Shown piece after piece: positions 1 through 6,875 of a stretch of DNA of 9,796 bases (position 1 is the first letter of the stretch; each line of letters starts with the position of its first letter). Made by a program: the position numbers and the translations under genes. The DNA comes from Flavobacteriales bacterium. GTDB lineage: Bacteria; Bacteroidota; Bacteroidia; Flavobacteriales_E; Vicingaceae. The stretch is from positions 1 to 9,796 of the forward strand of contig JAJCYN010000018.1 of NCBI GenBank assembly GCA_029262915.1. The letters are read 5' to 3'. The notes under the pieces are model-generated. The model did not search any database and was not told where the DNA came from. It saw only the letters and a program-made list of their open reading frames with translations.

Positions 1-193
1 TAATTGCGCCATCTTGGATGTTTACTTTGTTGCCAATTTTAATGTAATGAACATCTCCTCTTATCACTGCATTAAACCAAATGCTGCAATCATTACCCAT
101 TACTACATCACCAATTATAGTAGCATTTTCTGCTAAAAAGCAATTGTTACCAAATACAGGGGTTTTTCCTAAAAGTGTTTTTATTAAAGCCAT
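1..193 (-). CDS. Gamma-carbonic anhydrase family hexapeptide-repeat protein (partial, N-terminus only)
   Basis: The minus strand reads from an ATG at 193-191 through 64 codons to the window edge, so the C-terminal part is missing. The protein begins MALIKTLLGK and carries the signature of the YrdA/PaaY/Cam-like left-handed beta-helix family: SIWFNAVIRGD around residues 37-47, then IKIGNKVNIQDG at 51-62. In characterised gamma-carbonic anhydrases, the Arg and Asp of RGD and the Gln of the NxQDG segment lie near the active site. The zinc-binding histidines would start just past the window edge. No signal peptide is seen, so it should be cytoplasmic. Many family members have no demonstrated carbonic anhydrase activity, so the family is firm but the reaction is not. 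It is divergent from arsM across 78 bases. Confidence 0.9.
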   Translation of the reverse strand, partial: MALIKTLLGKTPVFGNNCFLAENATIIGDVVMGNDCSIWFNAVIRGDVHYIKIGNKVNIQDGAI

Positions 194-219
194 AGAAATA
201 TAAAATGTATGTCAGAAGA

Positions 220-227
220 CAAAACTA
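220..227 (-). promoter_or_regulatory. Candidate Bacteroidota -7 box (TAGTTTTG) for the hexapeptide protein gene
   Basis: Read on the minus strand, this octamer is an exact match to the TAnnTTTG -7 consensus of Bacteroidota housekeeping promoters. It lies 26 bases upstream of the ATG at 193. No well-spaced -33 TTG is evident: the nearest TTG is only about 12 bases upstream. This is therefore a candidate only. Confidence 0.35.
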
Positions 228-271
228 TTTAATAAAAAACAACTATTTTGCAACTTTAATAAATTTTGAGA

Positions 272-1240
272 ATGGGTTATTTAGAAACAACTAAGAATGT
301 TTACAAGGAGGCAGCAGAAAAACCTGATGTAGGTCTTTGTTGCACCACTACTCCAATATGGCAATTACCAGAATTAGAGATTCCTAACATTATGTTGGAA
401 ATGAACTATGGTTGTGGTAGCACTGTAAATCCAAGAGATTTAATAAATAATCCTAAAATATTATATGTTGGCGTTGGAGGAGGAATGGAATTATTGCAAT
501 TTGCTTATTTCAGTAGACAAAAAAATGGAGTAATTGGAATTGATGTAGTAGATGAGATGTTAGAAGCATCACATAACAACTTTAAGAAAGCTGAAGAACT
601 AAATCCTTGGTTTAAATCTGATTTTGTAGATCTCAAAAAAGGCGATGCGTTAAGTTTACCTGTTGAAGACCAAAGTATTGATGTTGCTGCACAAAATTGC
701 TTGTTTAATATTTTCACAAAAGATGATTTAAAATTGGCTTTAGAAGAAATGTATCGTGTGTTAAAGCCTAATGGCAGGTTGGTATTGTCTGATCCTGTTT
801 GTGAAAACAAAATGCCAGAAGCTCTTTTAAATGATGACAAATTACGAGCATTGTGTTTAAGTGGTGCACTTCCATTAAACGAATACATTAAAATGATTAC
901 TGATGTTGGTTTTGGAACAATTGAGATAAGGGCAAAAAGACCTTATCGAGTTTTATCTCCAAACCATTACAATACCTCCGAAACAATTTTTATTGAGAGC
1001 GTAGAGGTTTGTGCTATTAAAGATCCAATGCCAAAAGATGGTCCTTGTATTTTTACTGGAAAAACAGCTATTTATATAGGCAACAGCGTGTTTTTTGATG
1101 ATAAAAAAGGACATACATTATTACAAAATATGCCCTTAGCGGTTTGTGATAAAACTGCAACGGCTTTACAAAACTTAAACACGAATGATATTTATATATC
1201 AGAATCAACCTATTTTTATGATGGTGGAGGGTGTTGTTAA
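272..1240 (+). CDS. arsM: Arsenite S-adenosylmethionine methyltransferase ArsM, arsenosugar-biosynthesis type
   Basis: A 322-residue cytoplasmic SAM-dependent methyltransferase that should methylate trivalent arsenic. Motif I is YVGVGGG at 65-71, and the acidic end of beta2 is IGID with D91. The paired C23-C24 in GLCCTTTPIW and C48 in NYGCGS are N-terminal thiols. C177 (SDPVC) and C195 (LCLSGAL) resemble the two C-terminal arsenic-binding cysteines of canonical ArsM (C174 and C224 in the algal enzyme). The protein ends in GGGCC. The N-terminal GLCCTTTPIWQLP and the CC tail are, as I recall them, typical of the subfamily linked to arsenosugar synthesis with the radical SAM enzyme ArsS. I chose the ATG at 272; a TTG at 266 adds only two residues and has no better support. 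The next gene starts 27 bases downstream and is probably cotranscribed. Confidence 0.88.
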   Translation: MGYLETTKNVYKEAAEKPDVGLCCTTTPIWQLPELEIPNIMLEMNYGCGSTVNPRDLINNPKILYVGVGGGMELLQFAYFSRQKNGVIGIDVVDEMLEASHNNFKKAEELNPWFKSDFVDLKKGDALSLPVEDQSIDVAAQNCLFNIFTKDDLKLALEEMYRVLKPNGRLVLSDPVCENKMPEALLNDDKLRALCLSGALPLNEYIKMITDVGFGTIEIRAKRPYRVLSPNHYNTSETIFIESVEVCAIKDPMPKDGPCIFTGKTAIYIGNSVFFDDKKGHTLLQNMPLAVCDKTATALQNLNTNDIYISESTYFYDGGGCC

Positions 1241-1267
1241 TTTAAGATAAGAAAAACAAGAAATTAA

Positions 1268-1825
1268 ATGGCGTTTATTGAAGTTATACCAGAAGAAAAG
1301 GCTGAAGGAAAACTTAAAGAAATTTATGACAATCTTGTCTCTACAAGAGGTAAGATAGCTGAAGTTCATAAAATTCAAAGTTTAAATCCAGAGTCAATTA
1401 TAAACCATATGGATTTATATATGACTGTTATGTTTGGGAAATCTCCCTTAAGAAGAGTACAAAGAGAAATGATTGCCGTTGTTGTTTCAAAAGCAAATAA
1501 TTGTAACTACTGCCAAGTTCATCATGCAGAAGCGGTTAATCATTATTGGAAAGACGATAAAAAAGTTGCTCAATTAAAACAAGATTACACAACATTAGAT
1601 TTAACGCTACAAGACAAAATACTTTGTGATTATGCTTGGGATTTAACTAAAAACCCAGGAAATGAAACTGAAAAAAATTACATTAATCCATTAAAAAAAG
1701 AAGGGTTAAGTGACAGAGCAATTTTAGATGCTACTTTAGTTATTGCATATTTTAATTTTGTAAACAGAATAGTATTAAGCTTAGGAGTTCATTTAGAAGA
1801 AAACGCTGGAGGATTTAACTATTAG
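1268..1825 (+). CDS. Arsenosugar biosynthesis-associated peroxidase-like protein (AhpD/CMD-fold)
   Basis: A 185-residue cytoplasmic protein of the carboxymuconolactone decarboxylase/AhpD-like peroxidase-related superfamily. The active-site segment is CNYCQVHH, with C79, C82 and H86. E67 lies 12 residues before C79. This reproduces the AhpD catalytic spacing (Glu, then Cys-x-x-Cys, then His four residues later), with Tyr81 where AhpD has a histidine. AhpD-type proteins use the Cys pair as a thiol redox or peroxidase centre. Sitting 27 bases after arsM, it matches the two-gene arrangement annotated in many Bacteroidota as arsenosugar biosynthesis-associated. Its precise reaction is not known to me; a thiol-redox role during arsenic methylation is inference. 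The ATG at 1268 is the natural start. Confidence 0.82.
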   Translation: MAFIEVIPEEKAEGKLKEIYDNLVSTRGKIAEVHKIQSLNPESIINHMDLYMTVMFGKSPLRRVQREMIAVVVSKANNCNYCQVHHAEAVNHYWKDDKKVAQLKQDYTTLDLTLQDKILCDYAWDLTKNPGNETEKNYINPLKKEGLSDRAILDATLVIAYFNFVNRIVLSLGVHLEENAGGFNY

Positions 1826-1858
1826 TATTCCCCTATCTCATTTTTATTACTTTCTATA

Positions 1859-1874
1859 TACCTATTTCTAGGTA
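1859..1874. repeat. Perfect 6-bp inverted repeat (TACCTA-tttc-TAGGTA)
   Basis: A 6-base perfect inverted repeat with a 4-base spacer, 34 bases after the stop of the peroxidase-like gene. It could form a small hairpin at the end of the arsM transcript. It is not followed by a run of T and is AT-rich, so it is not a convincing intrinsic terminator. It could equally be a small operator or a chance palindrome. Confidence 0.3.
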
Positions 1875-1902
1875 AACAGAATTCTATTATTACATAACCT
1901 TA

Positions 1903-1918
1903 TTGGTATAGTTTTTGA
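1903..1918 (+). promoter_or_regulatory. Candidate sigma-54-like -24/-12 element
   Basis: The sequence TTGGTATAGTTTTTGA places the -24 GG (1905-1906) and the -12 position (1917-1918) at exactly the spacing of the sigma-54 consensus TGGCACG-N4-TTGC. The -12 dinucleotide is GA rather than GC. It is 63 bases upstream of the ATG at 1982. The imperfect -12 box keeps confidence low. Confidence 0.3.
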
Positions 1919-1981
1919 AAAGTTATTTTTAGTCCGAAAAAATACATTATTTCACAACAAAAGATTATTAAATTTGAACTG

Positions 1982-2542
1982 ATGATTGACCATTGTAAAA
2001 TAACATTATTTCGATTAACAATCTGTGTCCTAAGTATTGTATTATTTAGCGGGTTTACACCTGGAGAAAGTTACTCAAAACAATTAAGTAATGTTCGAAA
2101 TGGGTTTTATGAAGCTGTCCAAAACAGTCAAAAAGTAGATCAATTATTCAATCAGATAGAAAAGGTTAAGCCACAATCATCTTTAATTAAAGTTTATAAA
2201 GGGGCTACTTATGCTATAAAAGCAAAAAACAAATGGAACCCTTGGTCAGCTATTAAGTTACTTAAAAAGTCTAAAAAAAAGATGAATGAAGCAGTTAAAA
2301 TAGCTCCAAAAAATTTAGAAATACGATTTATACGCTTTGCTGTTCAAAAAAACATACCTAATTATTTAGGATTTAGTGACAATATAGAAGAGGATAAAAA
2401 GTACATTATAAAAAATATCAATCGGTTTTATAATCCACAATTAAGTAAAGAAATGAGAGACTATGTTCTTTGGTTTATGACCGAGCAAGGAGGTTATAAC
2501 AAAAGACAAATAAAACTGATTAAAGAAACGCTCAAAGATTAG
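1982..2542 (+). CDS. Exported alpha-helical protein of unknown function
   Basis: A 186-residue protein I cannot assign to a named family. Residues 8-26 form one hydrophobic segment after a positively charged start, fitting a signal peptide or N-terminal anchor. There is no lipobox cysteine. The rest is Lys-rich and predicted to be helical. Two parts, about 40-80 and 85-125, look like loose TPR-type helical hairpins (NPWSAIKLLKKSKKKMNEAV, then KIAPKNLEIRFIRFAVQKN). The segment around residues 111-130 (NLEIRFIRF, NIPNYLG) resembles a motif I recall from uncharacterised Bacteroidota proteins of similar size. It probably acts in the periplasm. It stands alone on the plus strand and ends in a 4-base tail-to-tail overlap with the minus-strand gene that ends at 2539. 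Confidence 0.65.
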   Translation: MIDHCKITLFRLTICVLSIVLFSGFTPGESYSKQLSNVRNGFYEAVQNSQKVDQLFNQIEKVKPQSSLIKVYKGATYAIKAKNKWNPWSAIKLLKKSKKKMNEAVKIAPKNLEIRFIRFAVQKNIPNYLGFSDNIEEDKKYIIKNINRFYNPQLSKEMRDYVLWFMTEQGGYNKRQIKLIKETLKD

Positions 2543-3072
2543 TTTGGAAGTATAACCTTCACTTTAATTAGACTCAAATTTTCTTTTTTATATTTTTTAC
2601 CAAGGTGCTGATAACAAAAACCACAATAAATCTTTTTCCCAGAAAGAATATAAGAGCGATTAACCACTGTAATATCGGAATTGTTTATAAACTTAAAAAC
2701 ATAAACATCCTCAAATTTTTCTTTTAAATCTTTACTTGACAAAATGGGTTTTTTACATACAGTGCATTTATAAGATTCATTTTCTTGATGAACGCTTCCT
2801 GAAAGTATTTTAATTTCTCCATCTTTTTCAGCATAACCAGTATGACTATCGCAATGGGAACAGTGTACATCTTTACGCTCATTTTTTTCACGAGCCGGAT
2901 TAGTCTCTTTATTAAACTTAGTAATGTAATTTTTTTTCTTCTCCTTAATTATCTCACTTTTTAAAAATAAAGGATTTGAACAACTAGAGCATTCATAATA
3001 GTTATTGTTTTGACTATACAATGAAATAGAAAAAAAGGAAACAATAAATAATATTAAACTGAATTTCTTCAC
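2539..3072 (-). CDS. Exported protein with two tandem MsrB/CULT-like zinc-ribbon units
   Basis: A 177-residue protein with a signal peptide at 1-20 (cleavage likely after SLYS) and four CxxC pairs: C28/C31, C71/C74, C103/C106 and C150/C153. They form two similar halves. Each has YxCxxC with NPLF or KPIL just after, a strand-rich insert, then CxxCxxH(T/L)G: CSHCDSHTG at 71-79 and CGFCYQHLG at 150-158. This spacing is that of the beta-tent fold shared by methionine sulfoxide reductase B and the CULT domain of cereblon. The MsrB catalytic segment around the catalytic cysteine is not visible, so reductase activity is unlikely; structural zinc and a ligand-binding role are inference. The start is a GTG at 3072, since no in-frame ATG lies between it and an upstream stop and MKKFSLILFI is a normal signal start. 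The upstream gene ends 53 bases away on the same strand. Confidence 0.72.
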   Translation of the reverse strand: MKKFSLILFIVSFFSISLYSQNNNYYECSSCSNPLFLKSEIIKEKKKNYITKFNKETNPAREKNERKDVHCSHCDSHTGYAEKDGEIKILSGSVHQENESYKCTVCKKPILSSKDLKEKFEDVYVFKFINNSDITVVNRSYILSGKKIYCGFCYQHLGKKYKKENLSLIKVKVILPN

Positions 3073-3125
3073 TCTACTAAAGTACTTATTTCTTTAAAAA
3101 AACCGTGTCTTACAGCGTACAATTA

Positions 3126-4412
3126 TTATTTATCATTAGTGGTCTTAAACTGTACATCAAGAGGAGCATTTTTTTCTAAGTCAGTAGCAGATTTGGAATC
3201 AAAAGGATTTTTTTTAACCAAGTTATAAGTTGTCCAAAATGACTCATCATATTCATAACTAAAATCTTCTAATCGTCTTCTCTTATTCATCAATTTTGTA
3301 TTTGCTAAATCACTTTTAGAGGGTTTTTCTATTACTTCATTAATTACCAATAGGTTGTTAATGTCAAAAACAACAACAACTTTTTTCTTTTCCTCTGAAT
3401 ATATTTCGTAACTCCAAGAATAGTCTAAGTATTTTAAATACATCTTGTTGTTGTATTCTTGAAACTCAAGCGTAATCCTCATCGAACGTTCTCTCTCGAT
3501 AGCCTTACTGTAATTTTTTACTTTGTGCTGAAACAAGTACCTACCAGTCCATGGAGCATAATTTTCTAATTTAACAATAGCATAAGATTCAGCATCAATA
3601 TAAATTTTTGCACCACCATTTTTTGCTGTTTTAATAATATAAATTGTTTTATCATCAGCCATAATTTGACCGTCAAAAAAATAAGAATTAATAGCTGGGT
3701 CAAGTTCAAAATTTCTGTATTTAACCCTGTTGTTTCTTAATGTTTCTATAATCATATTGTTATTAAATAAAAATTCTTTGTAAAAACTCTGACTGTTAAA
3801 ACTTCTTCTATATTTTTCTATGTAAATATTTTCTCTTACCGGAGCATTCCTATATCTCTTTAAATATTCTGCTTGAGTATCATTTTTTCTCACTTTATAA
3901 GGTGCTGTAAATCCTATATCTTTCAGAATTAAAGCAGATTCGATTAGATTTACACACAAAGTATCTTCATTTCTGTAATGCCTATAAAAACCCTTTAGTA
4001 AATAGGTTTTTTTAGGATAATTTTTTGAAATATTTTTTATTGCTTTTCTAACTATTTCGTCAGCTGTTAAACTCGTTACAATAAACTCCGCTAATTTATA
4101 TTCTGATGGAACTAAACGAAAGTTATCCGTTGGATTCTTTAAATAATCAGCAACCATCTTTTTATAAGGTTTATACCCTAATGTTGATATTATGAGTGTA
4201 TCGTTTAGGTAGGTATTGCTAAAATGAAAGATAAAATCTCCTACTGAATTAGAAATTGTTCCTACAGGCTTTCCTAAAATACTTATAGAAGCATACTCTA
4301 AAGGAAGTTTTGTTTTTGAATCTAAAATAATTCCTGACACAGAAATTACTTGTTGCGAAAAAGCTTGGCAAAAAAATGAAAAACAAACTGATATGAGAAA
4401 TACTTTTTTCAT
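3126..4412 (-). CDS. Exported carboxypeptidase-like regulatory domain protein
   Basis: A 428-residue exported protein. Residues 1-20 are a signal peptide ending AFSQ. Residues about 24-105 are a CarboxypepD_reg-like (CnaB-type beta-sandwich) domain: VSGIILDSKTKLPLEYASIS, then the GTISNSVGDF turn and the closing LIISTLGY strand. The remainder starts with ADEIVRKAIKNISKNYP (about 117-133) and GFYRHYR (141-147), which resembles the region after the same domain in DUF5686-type Bacteroidota surface proteins. It is rich in beta strands and aromatic residues. No plug or 22-strand barrel is present, so it is not a SusC/TonB receptor despite the similar N-terminal domain. The location is probably periplasm or outer membrane; no substrate can be inferred. 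It follows dtd by 80 bases on the same strand and precedes the tandem zinc-ribbon gene. Confidence 0.75.
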   Translation of the reverse strand: MKKVFLISVCFSFFCQAFSQQVISVSGIILDSKTKLPLEYASISILGKPVGTISNSVGDFIFHFSNTYLNDTLIISTLGYKPYKKMVADYLKNPTDNFRLVPSEYKLAEFIVTSLTADEIVRKAIKNISKNYPKKTYLLKGFYRHYRNEDTLCVNLIESALILKDIGFTAPYKVRKNDTQAEYLKRYRNAPVRENIYIEKYRRSFNSQSFYKEFLFNNNMIIETLRNNRVKYRNFELDPAINSYFFDGQIMADDKTIYIIKTAKNGGAKIYIDAESYAIVKLENYAPWTGRYLFQHKVKNYSKAIERERSMRITLEFQEYNNKMYLKYLDYSWSYEIYSEEKKKVVVVFDINNLLVINEVIEKPSKSDLANTKLMNKRRRLEDFSYEYDESFWTTYNLVKKNPFDSKSATDLEKNAPLDVQFKTTNDK

Positions 4413-4457
4413 ATAAACACTATAACCTACTTAAAAGTACTAAGAGCCAAATACAAT

Positions 4458-4484
4458 TTTGGTCGGCTATTGACATTTAGTCGG
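4458..4484. repeat. Two direct copies of TTT(G/A)GTCGG, 18 bp apart
   Basis: Positions 4458-4466 (TTTGGTCGG) and 4476-4484 (TTTAGTCGG) are nine-base direct repeats differing at one position, with an 18-bp period. They lie in the 80-base gap between the dtd stop and the CarboxypepD_reg-like gene. GC-rich GTCGG cores stand out in this AT-rich DNA. A regulator site for the downstream minus-strand gene is possible, but so is chance. Confidence 0.35.
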
Positions 4485-4492
4485 TTTAGTGC

Positions 4493-4945
4493 CTATTCTT
4501 TATTTTGAGAATCAATAGTTATGGTAACAGGACCGTCATTTACAAGTGATACTTGCATATTAGAACCAAACTCGCCTGTTTGTATTTTCTTTTCTAAATC
4601 TTTTTCTAATTGAGTCTTAAATTGCTCATACAAAGAAATAGCTATTTCTGGTTTCGCGGCTTTAATAAACGAAGGCCTATTCCCTTTTTTAGTGTTAGCG
4701 TGTAAAGTAAATTGGCTCACAACAATTACATCTCCATCAACATCTTTAATTGAAAGATTCATTACTCCATTTTTATCTCCAAAAATTCGTAATCGTGTGA
4801 TTTTACCTGAAAGCCATTCAGCATCTTCAAAAGTATCAGCAGCCTCAATTCCAAGTAAAATCAAAAATCCATTGTTTATTTTGCTTTTAACTTTTTTGTC
4901 AATAGTTACAAAAGCTTTACTTACTCTTTGTATTACAACTTTCAT
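4493..4945 (-). CDS. dtd: D-aminoacyl-tRNA deacylase
   Basis: A 150-residue cytoplasmic enzyme that hydrolyses D-aminoacyl-tRNA (and glycyl-tRNA-Ala) to protect translation from mischarged tRNA. The length is normal for the family. Both active-site signatures are present: SQFTL at 77-81 followed by ANTKKGNRPSF (83-93), and the cross-subunit Gly-cisPro loop NDGPVT at 136-141. The start MKVVIQRV is the standard N-terminus. It begins 7 bases after the rsgA stop, so the two are almost certainly cotranscribed and form a translation-quality and ribosome-assembly pair. Confidence 0.96.
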   Translation of the reverse strand: MKVVIQRVSKAFVTIDKKVKSKINNGFLILLGIEAADTFEDAEWLSGKITRLRIFGDKNGVMNLSIKDVDGDVIVVSQFTLHANTKKGNRPSFIKAAKPEIAISLYEQFKTQLEKDLEKKIQTGEFGSNMQVSLVNDGPVTITIDSQNKE

Positions 4946-4952
4946 CTCCTAA

Positions 4953-5888
4953 TTAATAACCTAACCCTCTGTAATTTTCCTCCTCATCATCATTATACAT
5001 TCCAATATAATTCTGGTACCTAAATTCAATAATTTCACCTTTTTCAAGAGCTTCTTTAATAGCACATTTTGGTTCATTAATGTGGAGGCAATTATTAAAA
5101 TGACATTCTTTTAACCTTTCTCGCATTTCCAAAAAGTAATGAGAAAGCTCTGCTTTATCAAAATTAATTAACCCAAAAGCTTTAATACCAGGAGTATCTA
5201 TGATAAACCCTCCAAAAGAAAGCTCAAACATTTCAGCAAAAGTGGTAGTATGTTTTCCTGATTTATGAATTTCAGAAATGGCACTTGTTTTTAAATTTAA
5301 ATTAGGCTCAACCGTATTTAACAAGGTAGTTTTCCCAACCCCAGAATGTCCAGAAATCATAGACACCTTATTTTTCATTACTTCAATTAATTCATCCACA
5401 TTGGTTTTTTCAATTGCAGAAACTTCTATACATTGATATCCAATCTTCTCATAATTATATTTCAAAAAAGCAAGTTCTTTTTTTTCTTCATCTGAATAAA
5501 TATCAATTTTATTAAAAACAATAACCGTAGGAATGTGATAAGCTTCAGCCGTTACCAAAAAGCGATCAATAAATGCAGTGTATGTTTTTGGTTGGGAAAT
5601 GGTAACTATTAAAATTGCTTGATCAACATTAGCAGCCAGGATGTGAGATTTTTTTGATAAATTAATGGATTTACGAATGATATAATTTTTACGTTTTTCA
5701 ATTTCATTAATTACAGCTGTTCCATCTTCTTCCTCCTTTAATATAACGTTATCACCAACTGCAATTGGATTGGTAGTGCGTATTCCTTTTAATCTAAACT
5801 TGCCTTTAATGCGTGCTTCTATTTGTTTACCATTAGCTAAACGAACAGAATACCAACTACCAGTAGATTTTATTACAATGCCCTTCAT
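4953..5888 (-). CDS. rsgA: Ribosome small subunit-dependent GTPase RsgA
   Basis: A 311-residue circularly permuted GTPase that acts as a late 30S assembly checkpoint factor. An OB-fold occupies residues about 1-70. The GTPase motifs appear in the permuted order G4-G5-G1-G2-G3: NKID at 126-129, VSA near 156-158, GHSGVGKTTL at 180-189 (P-loop), a Thr-containing switch near 211-217 (GKHTTTF), and DTPG at 231-234. The C-terminal zinc knuckle is C262, C267, H269 and C275, the family's Cys-Cys-His-Cys set. All key residues are present and the length is usual. The start MKGIVIKSTGSWYSV is the expected N-terminus. It is the first gene of the minus-strand run and is divergent from gldA. Confidence 0.97.
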   Translation of the reverse strand: MKGIVIKSTGSWYSVRLANGKQIEARIKGKFRLKGIRTTNPIAVGDNVILKEEEDGTAVINEIEKRKNYIIRKSINLSKKSHILAANVDQAILIVTISQPKTYTAFIDRFLVTAEAYHIPTVIVFNKIDIYSDEEKKELAFLKYNYEKIGYQCIEVSAIEKTNVDELIEVMKNKVSMISGHSGVGKTTLLNTVEPNLNLKTSAISEIHKSGKHTTTFAEMFELSFGGFIIDTPGIKAFGLINFDKAELSHYFLEMRERLKECHFNNCLHINEPKCAIKEALEKGEIIEFRYQNYIGMYNDDEEENYRGLGY

Positions 5889-5921
5889 ATAATTAAATCA
5901 AAAATAAAATTATTATTTGAG

Positions 5922-5929
5922 TATCTTCG
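5922..5929 (+). promoter_or_regulatory. Candidate Bacteroidota -7 box (TATCTTCG) for gldA
   Basis: TATCTTCG matches the Bacteroidota TAnnTTTG box at all but one position and lies 23 bases upstream of the gldA ATG at 5953, inside the 64-base divergent gap with rsgA. No -33 TTG is visible at the expected distance, so support is weak. Confidence 0.35.
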
Positions 5930-5952
5930 TCAATTCAATAGTTTTAAAAATT

Positions 5953-6858
5953 ATGTCAATAGAAGTAAAAAATGTAACAAAAATTTATGGCAAGCAAAAA
6001 GCATTAGACAATATCTCTTTTACCGTAGAGCCGGGTCATATTGTTGGATTTTTAGGTCCAAATGGAGCTGGAAAATCTACTATGATGAAAATTATTACTT
6101 GCTTTATTCCTCAAACTGCGGGAAATGTAAAAGTTTGTGGGTACGATGTTATCGAGCAACCGATTGATGTTAAAAAACAAGTGGGTTATTTACCAGAACA
6201 CAACCCTTTATATTTAGATATGTATGTAAAAGAATATTTAAATTTTGTTGGAGGAGTATATAAAATAGAGAATAGAAAAGCTCGTGTAAAAGAAATGATT
6301 GATATTGTAGGCTTAGGAGTTGAACAGAATAAAAAAATCGGAGCCTTATCTAAAGGGTATCGACAAAGAGTAGGTTTGGCTCAAGCAATGATTCATGACC
6401 CTAAAGTGTTAATTTTAGACGAACCAACAACTGGCTTAGACCCTAATCAGTTAGAAGAAATAAGAGGATTAATTAAAACCATAGGTAAGAAAAAAACCAT
6501 TATGCTTTCTACACACATTATGCAAGAAGTAGAAGCTATTTGTGATAAAACAATTATTGTTAATCAAGGTAAAATTGTGGCAGATGACAAAACACAAGAC
6601 TTGCAAAAACAACAAGAAGATCAAATTATTTTAACCGTTGAGTTTGATAAGAGCGTTAATATTAATCTATTAAAAAATATAGAAGGGATTCATCAGGTTA
6701 AAAATAAACAAGACAATATTTGGTTTATCGTTGTGAAAGATGATATTGTAAGGAATAATATTTTTCAATTTGCTGTAAAAAATGACTTAATAGTACTAAC
6801 TATGCAAAAAGAAACAAAAAGTTTAGAAGATATATTTAAAAAATTAACCACAAATTAG
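5953..6858 (+). CDS. gldA: Gliding motility-associated ABC transporter ATP-binding protein GldA
   Basis: A 301-residue ATPase subunit of the GldAFG ABC transporter, which is linked to gliding motility in flavobacteria and is also found in non-gliding Bacteroidota. Walker A is GPNGAGKST at 35-43, the signature is LSKGYRQRV at 132-140, Walker B is VLILDEP at 152-158, and the H-loop is H188 in LSTHIM. The region after Walker A has the PEHNPLY segment (81-87) instead of a classical Q-loop Gln, as is usual in this ABC-2-type subfamily. The C-terminal extension (about 215-301) is the normal accessory domain. The ATG at 5953 gives the standard MSIEVKNVTKIYG start; an upstream in-frame TTG at 5917 would add 12 residues without homology support. 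The permease partners GldF and GldG are not in the window, and gldA is commonly unlinked from them. Confidence 0.92.
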   Translation: MSIEVKNVTKIYGKQKALDNISFTVEPGHIVGFLGPNGAGKSTMMKIITCFIPQTAGNVKVCGYDVIEQPIDVKKQVGYLPEHNPLYLDMYVKEYLNFVGGVYKIENRKARVKEMIDIVGLGVEQNKKIGALSKGYRQRVGLAQAMIHDPKVLILDEPTTGLDPNQLEEIRGLIKTIGKKKTIMLSTHIMQEVEAICDKTIIVNQGKIVADDKTQDLQKQQEDQIILTVEFDKSVNINLLKNIEGIHQVKNKQDNIWFIVVKDDIVRNNIFQFAVKNDLIVLTMQKETKSLEDIFKKLTTN

Positions 6859-6875
6859 TTTGGCACATTTTTAGC
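6859..6875 (+). promoter_or_regulatory. Candidate sigma-54 (-24/-12) promoter for the cytochrome c-P460 pair
   Basis: TTTGGCACATTTTTAGC starts immediately after the gldA stop codon. TGGCAC is a perfect -24 block, and GC at 6874-6875 sits at exactly the -12 position, so it fits TGGCACG-N4-TTGC except for A for G in the -24 block's last base and A for T before GC. Initiation would be near 6887, giving an untranslated leader of roughly 85 bases. The spacing and GG/GC anchors are seen; sigma-54 use is inference. Confidence 0.45.

Noticed and set aside
266..271. TTG start for arsM two codons upstream of the ATG
   Set aside because: The ATG at 272 gives the expected MGYLETT start, and the TTG adds nothing recognisable.
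505..888. Minus-strand open frame of 127 codons inside arsM
   Set aside because: It is fully antisense to a well-recognised methyltransferase and has no family features; it is a shadow frame.
2539..3072. Functional methionine sulfoxide reductase B
   Set aside because: Zinc-type CxxC spacing is present, but the conserved GWPSF-like and catalytic-cysteine segments are not seen in either half.
3126..4412. SusC/TonB-dependent receptor, suggested by the N-terminal CarboxypepD_reg-like domain
   Set aside because: At 428 residues it is far too short, and no plug domain or large barrel is present.
4692..4952. Plus-strand open frame of 86 codons inside dtd
   Set aside because: It is antisense to dtd, with low-complexity Ser/Leu composition and no motif; it is a shadow frame.
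5917..5952. TTG start extending GldA by 12 residues
   Set aside because: The extension overlaps the likely promoter, and MSIEVKNVTKIYG at 5953 is the normal GldA N-terminus.
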